From positions 47,097 through 111,096 of IMG/VR virus record IMGVR_UViG_3300007623_000006: a DNA stretch of 64,000 bases. One strand, written 5' to 3'. A program made the position numbers and the translations under genes. The stretch comes from a virus. Shown in pieces: positions 1 through 9,396 of the stretch (its first letter is position 1; each line of letters opens with the position of its first letter). Under the pieces are notes generated by a model that was given only the letters and a program-made list of their open reading frames with translations, searched no databases and was not told the origin of the DNA.

Positions 1-141
1 CATTTTGATTATTTAAACCTAACAAAGAAAACTTATAAACAAAAGAAAAAAGAAGAAGAACCTGAGTTAGAAGACATTGAAGAATTAATTAAGACTGATA
101 TTGATGATTGGTCGGATGACCCATTTGACTTAGAGGTATAA
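1..141 (+). CDS. C-terminal end of an unidentified phage protein (partial)
   Basis: The frame is open from the first base to a TAA at 139-141, giving the last 46 residues of a protein that starts outside the window. The tail has a lysine-rich stretch followed by a very acidic end with several Glu and Asp runs and the final residues DDPFDLEV. Acidic C termini are common in phage replication proteins such as single-strand binding proteins, but nothing here identifies the family. The stop lies one base before the start of the gp47-like gene, so it is probably the upstream member of the same operon. Confidence 0.7.
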   Translation, partial: HFDYLNLTKKTYKQKKKEEEPELEDIEELIKTDIDDWSDDPFDLEV

Positions 142-142
142 T

Positions 143-1267
143 ATGACTATAATCAACCCAGATAAAATTATTTTACTAGGTGATTTACACTTTGGTAAAA
201 ATAAGTTTTCACACCAAACACTTGACTCACAGATGAGATTTTTTGATGAGCAATTGTTTCCTTATATGGAAAATGAAGGGTGTGACACTATTATTCAAGT
301 AGGTGATGTATTTGACAATAGAATTGTAATAGATATAGAATACTTACAATTAATACTTAAGAGATTTTTTGATAAACTTAAAGAAAAAAATATAACATTT
401 ATTTGTATTGTTGGTAACCATGATATATATCATAAAACTAGTAGAGAGTACACTATATTAAGTGTAATTGATAGATTATATGATAATGTTACTGTTATAA
501 ATGATAGAAAAGAAATTCTTATAAATGATAAAAGATGTTATTTTGTTCCTTGGATATTACCAGATGAAACCTTAACTAGTGATGAGTTAACAGGAATGAA
601 TTATGTATTTGGCCACTTTGAGATTAGAAACTTTGAAATGACTAAAGGTCATATAGATGAGCATTCTATGTTAAGTCCTGAATTTTTTAAGAAAAAAAGA
701 AACTTAAAAAAAGTATACAGTGGACACTATCATATTAAAAGTGATAAAGAAAAAATCACATACCTAGGTACACCTTATTGGTTAGATTGGGGTGACTATG
801 CTACTACTAGAGGATTTTATGTATTAGATAAAGATTTTAATGAGTCATATGTTGAAAATGAAAAAAGTACTAGATTTATTAAACTTAAGTACAGTGATAG
901 TCAAGAGAAGCCATTAGATATAACAGGTCTTTATTATAAAAAAACTGTGACTATAGACAGTGATGATATTGAAACGGTTGCACCTGCTTTAAAAGGACAT
1001 AAACTTAAATTGTTTATTAATGAGAGTTCTGATAATAAACATGAAGAGTATATCTATATGTTAAAACAGCAAGGACTAGACTTTGAAATTACAAATAATG
1101 TAGAGATAAGTAATATTATTGGTGAAAGTTATATTGAAGATATTGAGGATAGTACAATGACTATACCATCAACATCTAAAGGTCTTATCACTGAAACAAT
1201 TAAAAAGAAACATCCAACATTAGTACCATTAGTGGAAGAGTTGTTTAGAGAGATTGAGGAAGTTTAA
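143..1267 (+). CDS. 47: gp47-like recombination endonuclease subunit (Mre11/SbcD family)
   Basis: Nuclease subunit of the T4-type Mre11/Rad50 complex, which trims double-strand ends for recombination-dependent replication. The 374-aa protein shows the metallophosphoesterase motifs in order: GDLHFGKN near residue 13, GDVFDNR near 53, GNHD near 91, a GH near 156 and SGHYH near 192. These supply the two-metal ligands. T4 gp47 is 339 aa, so the length fits. The C-terminal 150 residues would be the capping and Rad50-binding part. Its stop overlaps the start of the gp46-like gene by one base (TAATG), the usual coupling for the two subunits. Family assignment is firm; the complex is inferred from the neighbour. 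Confidence 0.95.
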   Translation: MTIINPDKIILLGDLHFGKNKFSHQTLDSQMRFFDEQLFPYMENEGCDTIIQVGDVFDNRIVIDIEYLQLILKRFFDKLKEKNITFICIVGNHDIYHKTSREYTILSVIDRLYDNVTVINDRKEILINDKRCYFVPWILPDETLTSDELTGMNYVFGHFEIRNFEMTKGHIDEHSMLSPEFFKKKRNLKKVYSGHYHIKSDKEKITYLGTPYWLDWGDYATTRGFYVLDKDFNESYVENEKSTRFIKLKYSDSQEKPLDITGLYYKKTVTIDSDDIETVAPALKGHKLKLFINESSDNKHEEYIYMLKQQGLDFEITNNVEISNIIGESYIEDIEDSTMTIPSTSKGLITETIKKKHPTLVPLVEELFREIEEV

Positions 1268-3021
1268 TGAAAATAGATTTTTTAACTATTGAGTTTAAGA
1301 ATGTTTTAAGTTATGGAAATACACCTACAACATTTGAGTTTAAAGATGGTATTGATTTAATTAATGCTAAAAATGGTGCTGGTAAGAGTTCTTTTATTGA
1401 TGCTCTTACTTATGGGTTGTATGGTAAGGCTTTTAGAAAAATTAAGTTAGGTTCACTTATTAACCACCATAATAATAAAGAAATGTTAGTTAAAGTGACA
1501 TTTCAAGTAGAAAATATGGGATACTTTCAAGTAGTAAGAGGAATGAAACCTGCAGTATTTAAAGTGTTTCATAATAAAAAGAATTGTGATTTTGAGGATA
1601 AACATCTTTTACCTGAAAAGGCAACAACTAGTGAATATCAGAGTATGTTAGAAGATGAAATTCTACATATGAGTGAAAATGTATATAGACAGTTAATTGT
1701 ATTAGGTGCAAATATTTCAACTAGTAAGAATTTTATGGACTTAAGTGCTAAAGAAAAAGAAGAAGTTTTCCAAATTATTACTGATACAAGTATATTTAAT
1801 GATTTAAGAAGTATACTAAAGAAAAAAATATCTGTTGTTAATACCTATATATATGAACATGAATACAAAGTAAGTATTCTTAATAATACTTTAGAAACTG
1901 AAGAAAGAAATATTGCATCACTTGAGCAACAAAATGAAGTTATAAAACACGATAAAAATAGAATACTAACTGAATTGGAGACTGAACTAGAAGATAGAAG
2001 GTCAAAGGTACCTGAGTATGAAAGAGCAGTTGAAAAGTTAAAAGAGTTAAAAGAACTTTACGAACAAGAAAAACTTGAGTTACAAGAAAAAGAAAAATGT
2101 TACAGTGATTTATTAACACAACAAAGAGCTTTAAGCGATGAAATACATCATATTGAAAGAGCAAAAGCAGGTGTAGTTGTATGTGATGAATGTGATAATC
2201 ACATTAATTTAACAGAAATTGACATATCACCGGAAAGAGAGTCAAAAGTTAATGAAGATTATGTTATAATTACTCAAAGAATAAAAGAAAAAGAGCAATA
2301 TATTTCGGAGATAAAAGAATCAAGTTCAGTAAAATATGAAAAGTTATTAAATTCTAAAAGAATAATTCAAAACCAAAAAGAAAATTTGGACAGAATAGAT
2401 GCTATTATATCTGATATTGAAACTAAAAAGCAATGGAAAGAGTTGGATATTGACTATTCATCAATTAATAAACTAAAAGATGAATTAGAAGAAGAAAAAC
2501 AAGAGATATTATCTCTTAAAGAAAAAGTAAATCAATACAACACACTTTCTACTATTGTTGGTGATGATGAATTAAAGGGTTATACTTTAAATCAACAAAT
2601 ACCAGTATTAAACAGATATATAAATCAATTTATTGAAAGATTTAATGCGTTTGATTATAACTTTGTTATTGATACTAACTTCAAAGAAAGAATTATATCA
2701 AGAAATGAAGAAAAGGAATTTAATGCTATGAGTAATGGACAGAAACAAAGATTTACATTCTCTATATTATTTGCATTCTTAAAATTAGTTGAGGAAAAAA
2801 ATGGTATTACTACAAACTTGTTAATACTAGATGAGGTATTAGACAGTTCGAGTGATACTGAGGGTAAATTTGAGTTGATTAAAATTTTAACTGATGATTT
2901 TTCTAAGTCAAAAAATGTTATAATTATATCACATAACCCTGATATTGTTCAAAATGTAGAAGAGTTTAACAGAATAATTCAAGTTGAGCATGATAATTAT
3001 TCAAAAATGATAGTGGAGTAG
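1267..3021 (+). CDS. 46: gp46-like recombination ATPase subunit (Rad50/SbcC family)
   Basis: ATPase subunit of the gp46/gp47 end-processing complex. The 584-aa protein has an N-terminal Walker A (NAKNGAGKSS near residue 34), a long charged coiled coil interrupted by a zinc-hook CxxC (Cys306 and Cys309), and a C-terminal lobe with the ABC signature region (MSNGQKQRF), Walker B (LLILDEVLDSS) and a switch histidine in ISHNPD. The order of domains and the length match T4 gp46 (560 aa). It starts within the stop of the gp47-like gene. All catalytic motifs look intact. Confidence 0.95.
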   Translation: MKIDFLTIEFKNVLSYGNTPTTFEFKDGIDLINAKNGAGKSSFIDALTYGLYGKAFRKIKLGSLINHHNNKEMLVKVTFQVENMGYFQVVRGMKPAVFKVFHNKKNCDFEDKHLLPEKATTSEYQSMLEDEILHMSENVYRQLIVLGANISTSKNFMDLSAKEKEEVFQIITDTSIFNDLRSILKKKISVVNTYIYEHEYKVSILNNTLETEERNIASLEQQNEVIKHDKNRILTELETELEDRRSKVPEYERAVEKLKELKELYEQEKLELQEKEKCYSDLLTQQRALSDEIHHIERAKAGVVVCDECDNHINLTEIDISPERESKVNEDYVIITQRIKEKEQYISEIKESSSVKYEKLLNSKRIIQNQKENLDRIDAIISDIETKKQWKELDIDYSSINKLKDELEEEKQEILSLKEKVNQYNTLSTIVGDDELKGYTLNQQIPVLNRYINQFIERFNAFDYNFVIDTNFKERIISRNEEKEFNAMSNGQKQRFTFSILFAFLKLVEEKNGITTNLLILDEVLDSSSDTEGKFELIKILTDDFSKSKNVIIISHNPDIVQNVEEFNRIIQVEHDNYSKMIVE

Positions 3022-3024
3022 ATA

Positions 3025-3279
3025 ATGGCGGAAAGAGCACCTGATGATTTTAATGAGGTTTTAGATGGTATACATAGACTTAAGCAACATAAAGACATGA
3101 CTTGGATGGACTCTATTTTAGAGTTCTGTGAGTTGAATGATTATAGAGTTGAGGATGTTGGTTTTATGTTAAAAGAAAATAAAAATTTTTTAAAAATTTT
3201 AGAAGATGATTTTAAAAGAAATAAACATATCAGAGGGTATGTTGAAGAAAAAATATCATTTTTAGAAGATTGGATTTAA
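3025..3279 (+). CDS. small protein, possible gp33-like late transcription coactivator
   Basis: An 84-aa, mostly helical acidic protein. The central segment (MTWMDSILEFCELNDYRVED, then a lysine-rich helix) recalls the short gp33-type coactivators of T4-like cyanophages, in which a helix of the form 'MDAVIEFCE' is followed by a basic helix. In T4, gp33 bridges RNA polymerase and the sliding clamp at late promoters. T4-style late promoter motifs elsewhere in this window make such a protein expected. The resemblance is by eye and short; a different small replication-operon protein is possible. It begins three bases after the gp46-like stop and is followed immediately by the next gene. Confidence 0.45.
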   Translation: MAERAPDDFNEVLDGIHRLKQHKDMTWMDSILEFCELNDYRVEDVGFMLKENKNFLKILEDDFKRNKHIRGYVEEKISFLEDWI

Positions 3280-3280
3280 T

Positions 3281-3865
3281 ATGTTACAGTTTAATGAGCA
3301 ATATAATGTCTTGCACGGTATTTATATAACATTTACTAATAATTCTAATCATAGAATCTTAGTATCTAAACACAAAGCAGCAGCAAGAGATAAAGTGAAG
3401 TCTATATATCCTTATAGAAGATATGAGTCATGGACAAAGGAAAACTTAATACTTTTAGGTCTTAGTATTATGTTAGAACAAAAACCTAGTTCTTTTCAAG
3501 GAATGTTACAAGAACTTATATCTGAAGATACCGATGAAAAAGTTAAGCGTTTTAAGGATATAATTATGAACTATAAAAGTTATATCACAGAAGATGTTAA
3601 CATGATTATTGAAAACTATGGTGAAAAGCCGTCATTTGATGATATGTTTAAACTTTATACAGACAAAAAGATTAAATTTTATACACTTTGGTGGTATTTA
3701 AAGTTTACAGGTGCTGACATAGACAAAATTTGTACTATGAGAGTTAAAGGTAATATTATAAAAAGAATAAAACAAATGTCGTTATTTTTGACATTTAAAG
3801 AAAGTAATTTAATAAAAATAAAAGAAATGTTAAATGAAAAGTTAGATTTAAGTACAGATTTATAG
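3281..3865 (+). CDS. unknown replication-operon protein, 194 aa
   Basis: Not recognised. It is a basic, mostly helical protein with no signal peptide, cysteine cluster or nucleotide-binding motif. An aromatic-rich stretch sits near residue 135 (FYTLWWYLKF), followed by lysine-rich helices. Its place just before the gp44-like gene and its length (T4 gp62 is 187 aa) suggest a clamp loader small subunit, but a better gp62 candidate lies at 6038-6514. It starts one base after the preceding stop and ends ten bases before the gp44-like gene, so it is in the same operon. Confidence 0.75.
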   Translation: MLQFNEQYNVLHGIYITFTNNSNHRILVSKHKAAARDKVKSIYPYRRYESWTKENLILLGLSIMLEQKPSSFQGMLQELISEDTDEKVKRFKDIIMNYKSYITEDVNMIIENYGEKPSFDDMFKLYTDKKIKFYTLWWYLKFTGADIDKICTMRVKGNIIKRIKQMSLFLTFKESNLIKIKEMLNEKLDLSTDL

Positions 3866-3875
3866 GAGAAAGATA

Positions 3876-4838
3876 GTGAAAATTGTAGATAATAAACATT
3901 ATATTTGGGCAGAGAAATATAGACCACAGTGTATTGAGGATTTAATTATCCCTGATAGTATGAAAAAGCAACTGTTAGACTGGATTAAAGATGGTGAAAT
4001 ACCTAACTTAGGTATTTGGGGTAACACACCAGGACTAGGTAAAACATCACTAACTACTGCGTTAACTAAAGAAATAGGTGCTTCTGTACTTTGGAAAAAT
4101 GCATCAGGTGAAGGTGGAATTGAAATGATGAGAGAAGAGATTCCTCCATTTGCATCGACTGTATCTATGGACGGTAGACCTAAAATTGTTGTACTTGATG
4201 AAGCAGATAACTTAACTGCTGTACAAAATGGTGCACAATATAACTTAAGAGGTTCAATTGAAAAGTATGCTAAAAACTGTAGATTTATTCTTACAGGTAA
4301 CTATAAAGAAAAAGTTATTAAACCTATTTTAAATAGATTAAGTAATTTTGACTTTGATGAAATTTTCGCTAATCATAAAAAAGAGTTAGGTGCTTCTATT
4401 TACCAAAGACTATCTTGGATTTTAGATAATGAAAACATTGAGTATGAAAAGGGTGATGTACAAAAAGTACTAAAAAACTTCTACCCTTCAATTAGAGAAA
4501 TGACTATGTTTATGCAAAAGTCTGTAGTTGATGGTAAACTTGTTATTGATAGTAAGTATATTGAAATTGATAAGTTAAAAGAAGAAGTTATGGCTACAAT
4601 TAAAGCAAAAGATTTTAAAGCGATGATGAAAGCGACTAATGACTTAACAGACCCTAGTTCTTTACTTACATATATTCATAAACATATGGAAGATTATTTT
4701 CCAGATGAAAGTGTACCAAGAGTAATATTACTATTATCTGATTATATGGATTTAGCAAGTAGATGTAGAGATGAGCATATTAATATCGCTGCATTTTGTA
4801 CAAAAATGATGATGGATATGAACATTAAATTTAAATAA
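3876..4838 (+). CDS. 44: gp44-like clamp loader ATPase
   Basis: Large subunit of the clamp loader, which opens the sliding clamp and places it on primed DNA. The 320-aa protein is the same size as T4 gp44 (319 aa). An N-terminal WAEKYRP motif typical of clamp loaders is followed by Walker A GNTPGLGKTS (49-58), Walker B with DEAD at 108-111, sensor 1 in LTGN, and NRLSNF, which would carry the arginine finger (the usual SRC is replaced by RLS). The start is GTG, chosen because AGGAG lies at 3864-3868 and no ATG is nearby. Downstream helices form the collar domain. Confidence 0.93.
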   Translation: MKIVDNKHYIWAEKYRPQCIEDLIIPDSMKKQLLDWIKDGEIPNLGIWGNTPGLGKTSLTTALTKEIGASVLWKNASGEGGIEMMREEIPPFASTVSMDGRPKIVVLDEADNLTAVQNGAQYNLRGSIEKYAKNCRFILTGNYKEKVIKPILNRLSNFDFDEIFANHKKELGASIYQRLSWILDNENIEYEKGDVQKVLKNFYPSIREMTMFMQKSVVDGKLVIDSKYIEIDKLKEEVMATIKAKDFKAMMKATNDLTDPSSLLTYIHKHMEDYFPDESVPRVILLLSDYMDLASRCRDEHINIAAFCTKMMMDMNIKFK

Positions 4839-4848
4839 AAGGTTGATT

Positions 4849-6036
4849 ATGGGTAATTCAAAAATTAATATGGTTTGTGACAGTTATGTATCTCTTGAAG
4901 ATGCAATGTTACAAAACTATATCGCAGATAGTTATTCTTTTCCGATTGTTAATGTAGCAATTAAAGATGAAAAGTTTGACGATTTTGTATCTGATTTAAA
5001 ACAAAAGTTTTCAGATATTGTTGTTAGTGCTATAGATATAAGTACAACATCTAAGTTTGTATATGTTGAAAACAAAGAAAAGTTTTTTATGGAACTTGTA
5101 TGGGATTATAAGAATAAATCTTATAGTGTTAATATTTATGGTAAAACATACGATTACTCAAATGATGTGTGGCAAATCGTTAAACAATATGAGCCAGGTG
5201 GAAGTGGTATATTTTTAGAAGTTGATAACTACACAATGTCTGATAATGGTGCTTTAAATATAAGAAAAGATTTTAAAGAACTTGGTGATATATATGATGC
5301 GTCAGATGATTATTACCCTTACTTAGATACTGATATGTTATTTAAAAAGTTTGCACTAAGTTCTGAAAATATACTATTACTTGTTGGGCAACCTGGTGTA
5401 GGTAAAACTAAGTTAGTTGCATTGTATGAAAAATATATGTTTAAATACCCTGAATTATTTAATGTAAATAAAGATTTAATGTCAGAAGAGTCTTATTTTA
5501 AAATTGCTTATGTTAAAAATGAAGATATTTTAGCAAAAGATTCATTTTGGGAAGATTTAAATAAAAATAATTATAATCTTATTTTCTTAGATGATGCAGA
5601 TAATTGCCTATTACCAAGAGATAGTGAAGTGTATACAACTGAAGATGCAAACAGAAAGAAATTTATTTCACAACTATTATCTTTTACTGATGGGATTTCA
5701 GAGAGTAGTACAAAACTTATAATTACTACAAACAGAAGTGTTGATAATATTGATGTTGCTGTATTAAGAAGAGGAAGAACATTTGATATTTTAGAGTTAC
5801 AACCTTTATCACACGATGAAGCATTACTTATTTGGGAAAAGGCTGAGTTAGAATCTGATGAATTTAACGAGTTATTTAAGGATAAACATGATATAATACC
5901 AAGTGAATTAGGTGCAGAAATTTCAATTAGAAAGAAAATGAGTGAAAATGGTGATGAAATTGGTGAATACTTAAAAAGAGATGGTATATCATTAATACAT
6001 TCATTTAGAAACAGAAAAAGAAGTATAGGATTATAA
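4849..6036 (+). CDS. AAA+ ATPase of unknown role
   Basis: A 395-aa protein with about 170 unrecognised N-terminal residues followed by an AAA+ module: Walker A GQPGVGKT at about 180-187, Walker B LIFLDDADN, sensor 1 in IITTNRS, and a likely arginine finger in LRRGR. This pattern is that of Cdc48/FtsH-like or moxR-like AAA proteins rather than a clamp loader. An in-frame TTG six bases upstream could also be read, but AAGG at 4839-4842 is better spaced for the ATG used here. It lies between the gp44-like and gp62-like genes, where T4 has nothing, so a role in remodelling replication or transcription complexes is a guess. Confidence 0.85.
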   Translation: MGNSKINMVCDSYVSLEDAMLQNYIADSYSFPIVNVAIKDEKFDDFVSDLKQKFSDIVVSAIDISTTSKFVYVENKEKFFMELVWDYKNKSYSVNIYGKTYDYSNDVWQIVKQYEPGGSGIFLEVDNYTMSDNGALNIRKDFKELGDIYDASDDYYPYLDTDMLFKKFALSSENILLLVGQPGVGKTKLVALYEKYMFKYPELFNVNKDLMSEESYFKIAYVKNEDILAKDSFWEDLNKNNYNLIFLDDADNCLLPRDSEVYTTEDANRKKFISQLLSFTDGISESSTKLIITTNRSVDNIDVAVLRRGRTFDILELQPLSHDEALLIWEKAELESDEFNELFKDKHDIIPSELGAEISIRKKMSENGDEIGEYLKRDGISLIHSFRNRKRSIGL

Positions 6037-6037
6037 A

Positions 6038-6514
6038 ATGATGGACGATTGGGGATTGGGTGTTAAACAGACAACAGTCGAAGAAAAAGTAAAATTAGAA
6101 GCAGAGGAAATTAAAGTAGAGAAAAAATCTCAAGAGCATAATGTGTTTCACATTATTTCCTCTGCTGTAGATAGAAAGTTTGTTCCTAGAGAGGAAGAAT
6201 ATGATAAGATTCCACCTTATTTATTTTTAAGATACTTTGCCAATGACCCAAACGGACTTATTATTGTAAGTGAGTTAAATGTAAGAAAAAACATACCTAA
6301 AAAATGGGAATATTGGTTTATGAGACTTATGATGCCAAAGAGTACTAGATTTATTAGATTTAATAAAAAAGAAAAGTTTGACGATGAACAGTTTTTAGAA
6401 AATCTTAAACATTACTACAAATGCAATGAAAGACAAGCATTAGAATACTTAAAACTTTTACCTGAAAGTGAAGTTAACCGAATAAAAAATATTTATAAGC
6501 ACGGTTCTATGTAA
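6038..6514 (+). CDS. 62: gp62-like clamp loader small subunit
   Basis: A 158-aa protein. After an acidic, low-complexity N-terminal 40 residues, it shows the pattern of phage clamp loader A subunits: a PPYLFLRYFAND segment, a basic MMPKSTRFIRFNKK segment comparable to PRGKRYGKWAKL of T4 gp62, then YYKCNERQALEYLKLL and a short basic end as in cyanophage gp62. In T4 one gp62 joins four gp44 subunits. It begins one base after the AAA+ gene. A second ATG follows directly at 6041. The match is by motif pattern only. Confidence 0.7.
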   Translation: MMDDWGLGVKQTTVEEKVKLEAEEIKVEKKSQEHNVFHIISSAVDRKFVPREEEYDKIPPYLFLRYFANDPNGLIIVSELNVRKNIPKKWEYWFMRLMMPKSTRFIRFNKKEKFDDEQFLENLKHYYKCNERQALEYLKLLPESEVNRIKNIYKHGSM

Positions 6515-6524
6515 ACTCAGTCTC

Positions 6525-6532
6525 TATAAATA
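6525..6532 (+). promoter_or_regulatory. T4-type late promoter motif TATAAATA
   Basis: Exact TATAAATA, 25 bases before the ATG of the DHH phosphoesterase gene and directly after the stop of the gp62-like gene. In T4 this octamer is the only sequence needed by the gp55 late sigma factor. The spacing to the start codon matches other copies in the window. Confidence 0.6.
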
Positions 6533-6557
6533 CATTAAATTATTACAAAGAAGATTT

Positions 6558-7496
6558 ATGGAGACTTTCAAACCTATCATATCAATAACTCACAACGACC
6601 TAGATGGGTTAGGTTGTCAACTAGTTTTAAAGTGGGTTCACCAAGATGTACACTATCATTCTACATCATATAATACATTATTAAACACACTTATAGAACT
6701 TGAAGATTTATTAAAATACGATAGAAGTAAAACACTTATAGTAATAAGTGATTTGTCAGTAAAAGATGACGAAGCAAAAGTATTAAAACGGATTGTTACT
6801 GATAATCCTGAAGTAAAGTTTATATATGCTGACCATCACTTAAGAACAACTGAAATGACAATTTTTTTAAAAAAATTACCAAAAAACTTTATAGATTTAT
6901 ATAACACAAAAATGTGTTCCGCTAGTATACTGTATTATTATTATAATATACAAATGCCAAAATTAAAAGAGAATATTGATAAAATTAATGCATATGATAT
7001 GTGGTTAACAGAATCTAGATTTTTTAAAGATGGTTTAGTGTTAAACGAAATATATGAGTCTTTAGGACACAATAATTTTTTTAATTCTATATCAAACTAC
7101 GGTAACTTAACAGAAACAATTACAAGAAAAATTAATAAAACAAATACCAAGATAGAGAATTTTATTAATCAAATAGATTCAAACTCATTCATTTATTATG
7201 ATGATTTAATAGTAGTTGCGCAGATAGATAAGTATAAGTCAATATTACAATATTATTTAAGTCGACCTATAAGTATAATTATAAGTTCAAATTTTAATTT
7301 TAGTATTAGACTATCAAATGAACTCAAAGACATTGAAGTAGAAAAATATACTCAATTATTTTTTGAATACTTTAAAGAAAATAATATAGAGTATTATTAT
7401 GCTCATAGGCAAGTTTTCGGGTTTAATTCAACTAACTACAATATATTAGAGGATTTTGATACATTTTTATCATTTATTTCATCAAAAATTAACTAA
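6558..7496 (+). CDS. DHH-family phosphoesterase
   Basis: A 312-aa protein with the N-terminal motifs of DHH phosphoesterases: HNDLDGLG (12-19) with two metal-binding aspartates, SDLS with Asp65, and ADHH (91-94). Family members include RecJ, nano-RNases and cyclic-dinucleotide phosphodiesterases. There is no clear C-terminal DHHA1 GGGH motif, so the substrate cannot be read from sequence. T4-like relatives often carry a DHH protein near their helicase. It might degrade short oligonucleotides or signalling nucleotides; this is not shown. It has its own late-type promoter motif and ends shortly before the helicase gene. Confidence 0.85.
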   Translation: METFKPIISITHNDLDGLGCQLVLKWVHQDVHYHSTSYNTLLNTLIELEDLLKYDRSKTLIVISDLSVKDDEAKVLKRIVTDNPEVKFIYADHHLRTTEMTIFLKKLPKNFIDLYNTKMCSASILYYYYNIQMPKLKENIDKINAYDMWLTESRFFKDGLVLNEIYESLGHNNFFNSISNYGNLTETITRKINKTNTKIENFINQIDSNSFIYYDDLIVVAQIDKYKSILQYYLSRPISIIISSNFNFSIRLSNELKDIEVEKYTQLFFEYFKENNIEYYYAHRQVFGFNSTNYNILEDFDTFLSFISSKIN

Positions 7497-7510
7497 AAAA
7501 TCGTTATAAT
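7488..7510 (+). promoter_or_regulatory. middle-type promoter before the helicase gene
   Basis: TATAAT at 7505-7510 is preceded by the conserved CGT and, 11 bases further upstream, by ATTAAC, a degenerate copy of the TTTAAG box seen at other sites. The stretch CGTTATAATACTAT is identical to the promoter before the ligase gene. It lies between the DHH stop and the gp41-like start. Confidence 0.6.
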
Positions 7511-7538
7511 ACTATTACTACTCAACAAAAGGATATAA

Positions 7539-8942
7539 ATGCAAGATATAATTCTTAGGAATTTATTAGATGATAACGACTACTACAGAAAAGTTTTTCC
7601 ATATTTAACAAGAAAACATTTCCAAAGTATTGAAGCACAAGAGTTGTTTGAACTAATTAAATCTTATTCTACTGAATTTAGCCAGAAACCTAATAAAAAA
7701 GAGTTAGGTTTATTGATTAAAAATAACTCTAAACTTGGGGACAAAGTAAAGGAAGGTGTACTAACATTTTATAAACAAGTGTTAACAGACGATAAAGTAG
7801 ATAATAAAGAATTTCTTATCCAAGAAACTGAAAAATATATTCAGAAAGTTGAAATGACAGATGCAGTGTTAAAATCTGCTTATATGATTCAAAAAGGTGA
7901 TGGTGAATTTGAAAAAGTTTTAGGGTTTGTTAGTGATGCACTAAAAGTTAGATTTGATACTGACATTGGTATGAATTATAATGAATCGTTAGAACATAGA
8001 CTTGAGTATTATCACAAGAAAAACTTTGGTCTTACAAGTGGTATGGAAAGTATTGATAAAATATTAGGTGGTGGATTTAAACCTAAAACGCTTAATGTAC
8101 TAGGTGCTCCATCTCATGTTGGTAAGTCAATGGGTCTTATATCGGTTGCTGCTGCACTTGCATTAAAGAAAAAGAAAGTACTGTTTATTCCACTTGAGAT
8201 GAGTGAAGAAGAGATAGGTAAAAGAATGGATAGTAATATTCTTGATGTTAACTCAAATGAGATTAAGGATTTATCACTAGAAGTTTTTAGAGAAAAATTT
8301 AATTCAATTAAAGAATACTTAGGTGATACTATTATTAAAGAGTTTCCTGCTGGTGTACTAAACTCGTTCAAAATTGAAGGTTTACTTGACGATTTGGCAA
8401 TGAATGAATCTTTTATACCTGATATTATTGTTATTGACTACTTAACACTTATGAGTTCAAGTAGAGTAACAATGGCACAGGCAGGTGGTGGGTATGCTTT
8501 CTACAAAGCAATTGCTGAAGAGTTACACGCCTTATCAAAAAAATACAATGTACCTGTTTTAACAGCTGCACAGTTAAATAGAAGTGCTTATGGAAATAAG
8601 GAAGCAGGTTTAGAAACTATTGCTGATTCGCTTGGTATTGTACAAACAGCAGATGTGTTTGTTGCTATGATTACAGATGATGTGTTAAAAGAAAATGGTA
8701 GAATGTATTGGAAGTTCCTAAAGAACAGAAATACTGGTATGTTAAAAAGTCAACTGGTTGGTATTGATTATACTAGAGCAAGATTTTATGATGTGGAAGA
8801 GGATACTGAGGCTGCCGCTAATATCACAAGTAGTTTTACAAATCCAACAGAAACAAATGTAGGGTTAGACACATTAAGTAATAAAGGTCAAGAAAATAGT
8901 CTAGACTTTAGTGTATTAAATTTTGGAGGTTCAAATGGTTGA
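7539..8942 (+). CDS. 41: gp41-like replicative DNA helicase (DnaB family)
   Basis: Hexameric 5'-3' helicase that unwinds DNA ahead of the polymerase and works with the primase. The 467-aa length is close to T4 gp41 (475 aa). The N-terminal 140 residues are helical as in DnaB-type collar domains. The RecA core begins with Walker A GAPSHVGKS (189-197), followed by the catalytic glutamate region IPLEMSEE, Walker B IIVIDYLTLM, the Q-rich motif AAQLNRSAYG and a basic RNTG loop. The glycine/serine-rich C-terminal 40 residues could be the primase or loader contact. AAGGA precedes the ATG. Confidence 0.94.
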   Translation: MQDIILRNLLDDNDYYRKVFPYLTRKHFQSIEAQELFELIKSYSTEFSQKPNKKELGLLIKNNSKLGDKVKEGVLTFYKQVLTDDKVDNKEFLIQETEKYIQKVEMTDAVLKSAYMIQKGDGEFEKVLGFVSDALKVRFDTDIGMNYNESLEHRLEYYHKKNFGLTSGMESIDKILGGGFKPKTLNVLGAPSHVGKSMGLISVAAALALKKKKVLFIPLEMSEEEIGKRMDSNILDVNSNEIKDLSLEVFREKFNSIKEYLGDTIIKEFPAGVLNSFKIEGLLDDLAMNESFIPDIIVIDYLTLMSSSRVTMAQAGGGYAFYKAIAEELHALSKKYNVPVLTAAQLNRSAYGNKEAGLETIADSLGIVQTADVFVAMITDDVLKENGRMYWKFLKNRNTGMLKSQLVGIDYTRARFYDVEEDTEAAANITSSFTNPTETNVGLDTLSNKGQENSLDFSVLNFGGSNG

Positions 8943-9369
8943 TTTTGATGTAGAGTTTGACGAGCAGTGTCTTTTGTGTTTATATGATAATGATAGAATT
9001 TATTATACAATTGTTCAGAGGGAACCTGAGTTAAGACATACTGGAGTGAGTGTTATCAGAAGAATTTTAAATAATAAACATAAGTTTATAGGAGACTTTT
9101 ATGCAACTCAAGGTCATTTTAGTATTGTTTACATTGATGATGAAAATATTAAGATGAATAAAGAATTTGCAGGTGCAGACAGAAACGAACTTACATTAAA
9201 TGAGTTAGACGAATATTTAACTGAAGATATATTTAATTACATATATGTATATGATGTTGCTAGAGACTGTATAATTATTAAAGAACCAAATCAAGATTTA
9301 TATACTTTAGATTTCCACAATAGAGAAGATGTTGAAAAATTTATTAACGAAATAACTAATTATAAATAA
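8935..9369 (+). CDS. unknown protein, 144 aa
   Basis: Not recognised. An acidic protein with alternating beta-type segments and a helix near the C terminus; two cysteines sit in CLLCL near residue 13, but no metal site is evident. The ATG at 8935 is chosen over a TTG 12 bases upstream because GGAGGT at 8925-8930 is spaced correctly for it. The start overlaps the end of the helicase gene by eight bases, so translation is probably coupled to the helicase. Confidence 0.75.
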   Translation: MVDFDVEFDEQCLLCLYDNDRIYYTIVQREPELRHTGVSVIRRILNNKHKFIGDFYATQGHFSIVYIDDENIKMNKEFAGADRNELTLNELDEYLTEDIFNYIYVYDVARDCIIIKEPNQDLYTLDFHNREDVEKFINEITNYK

Positions 9370-9396
9370 TACAGTAAGAAAAATTAGGAGTAGTTA

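Noticed and set aside
3281-3865. Naming the 194-aa protein as gp62.
   Set aside because: Position and size fit, but the sequence pattern of phage clamp loader small subunits is much better in the protein at 6038-6514.
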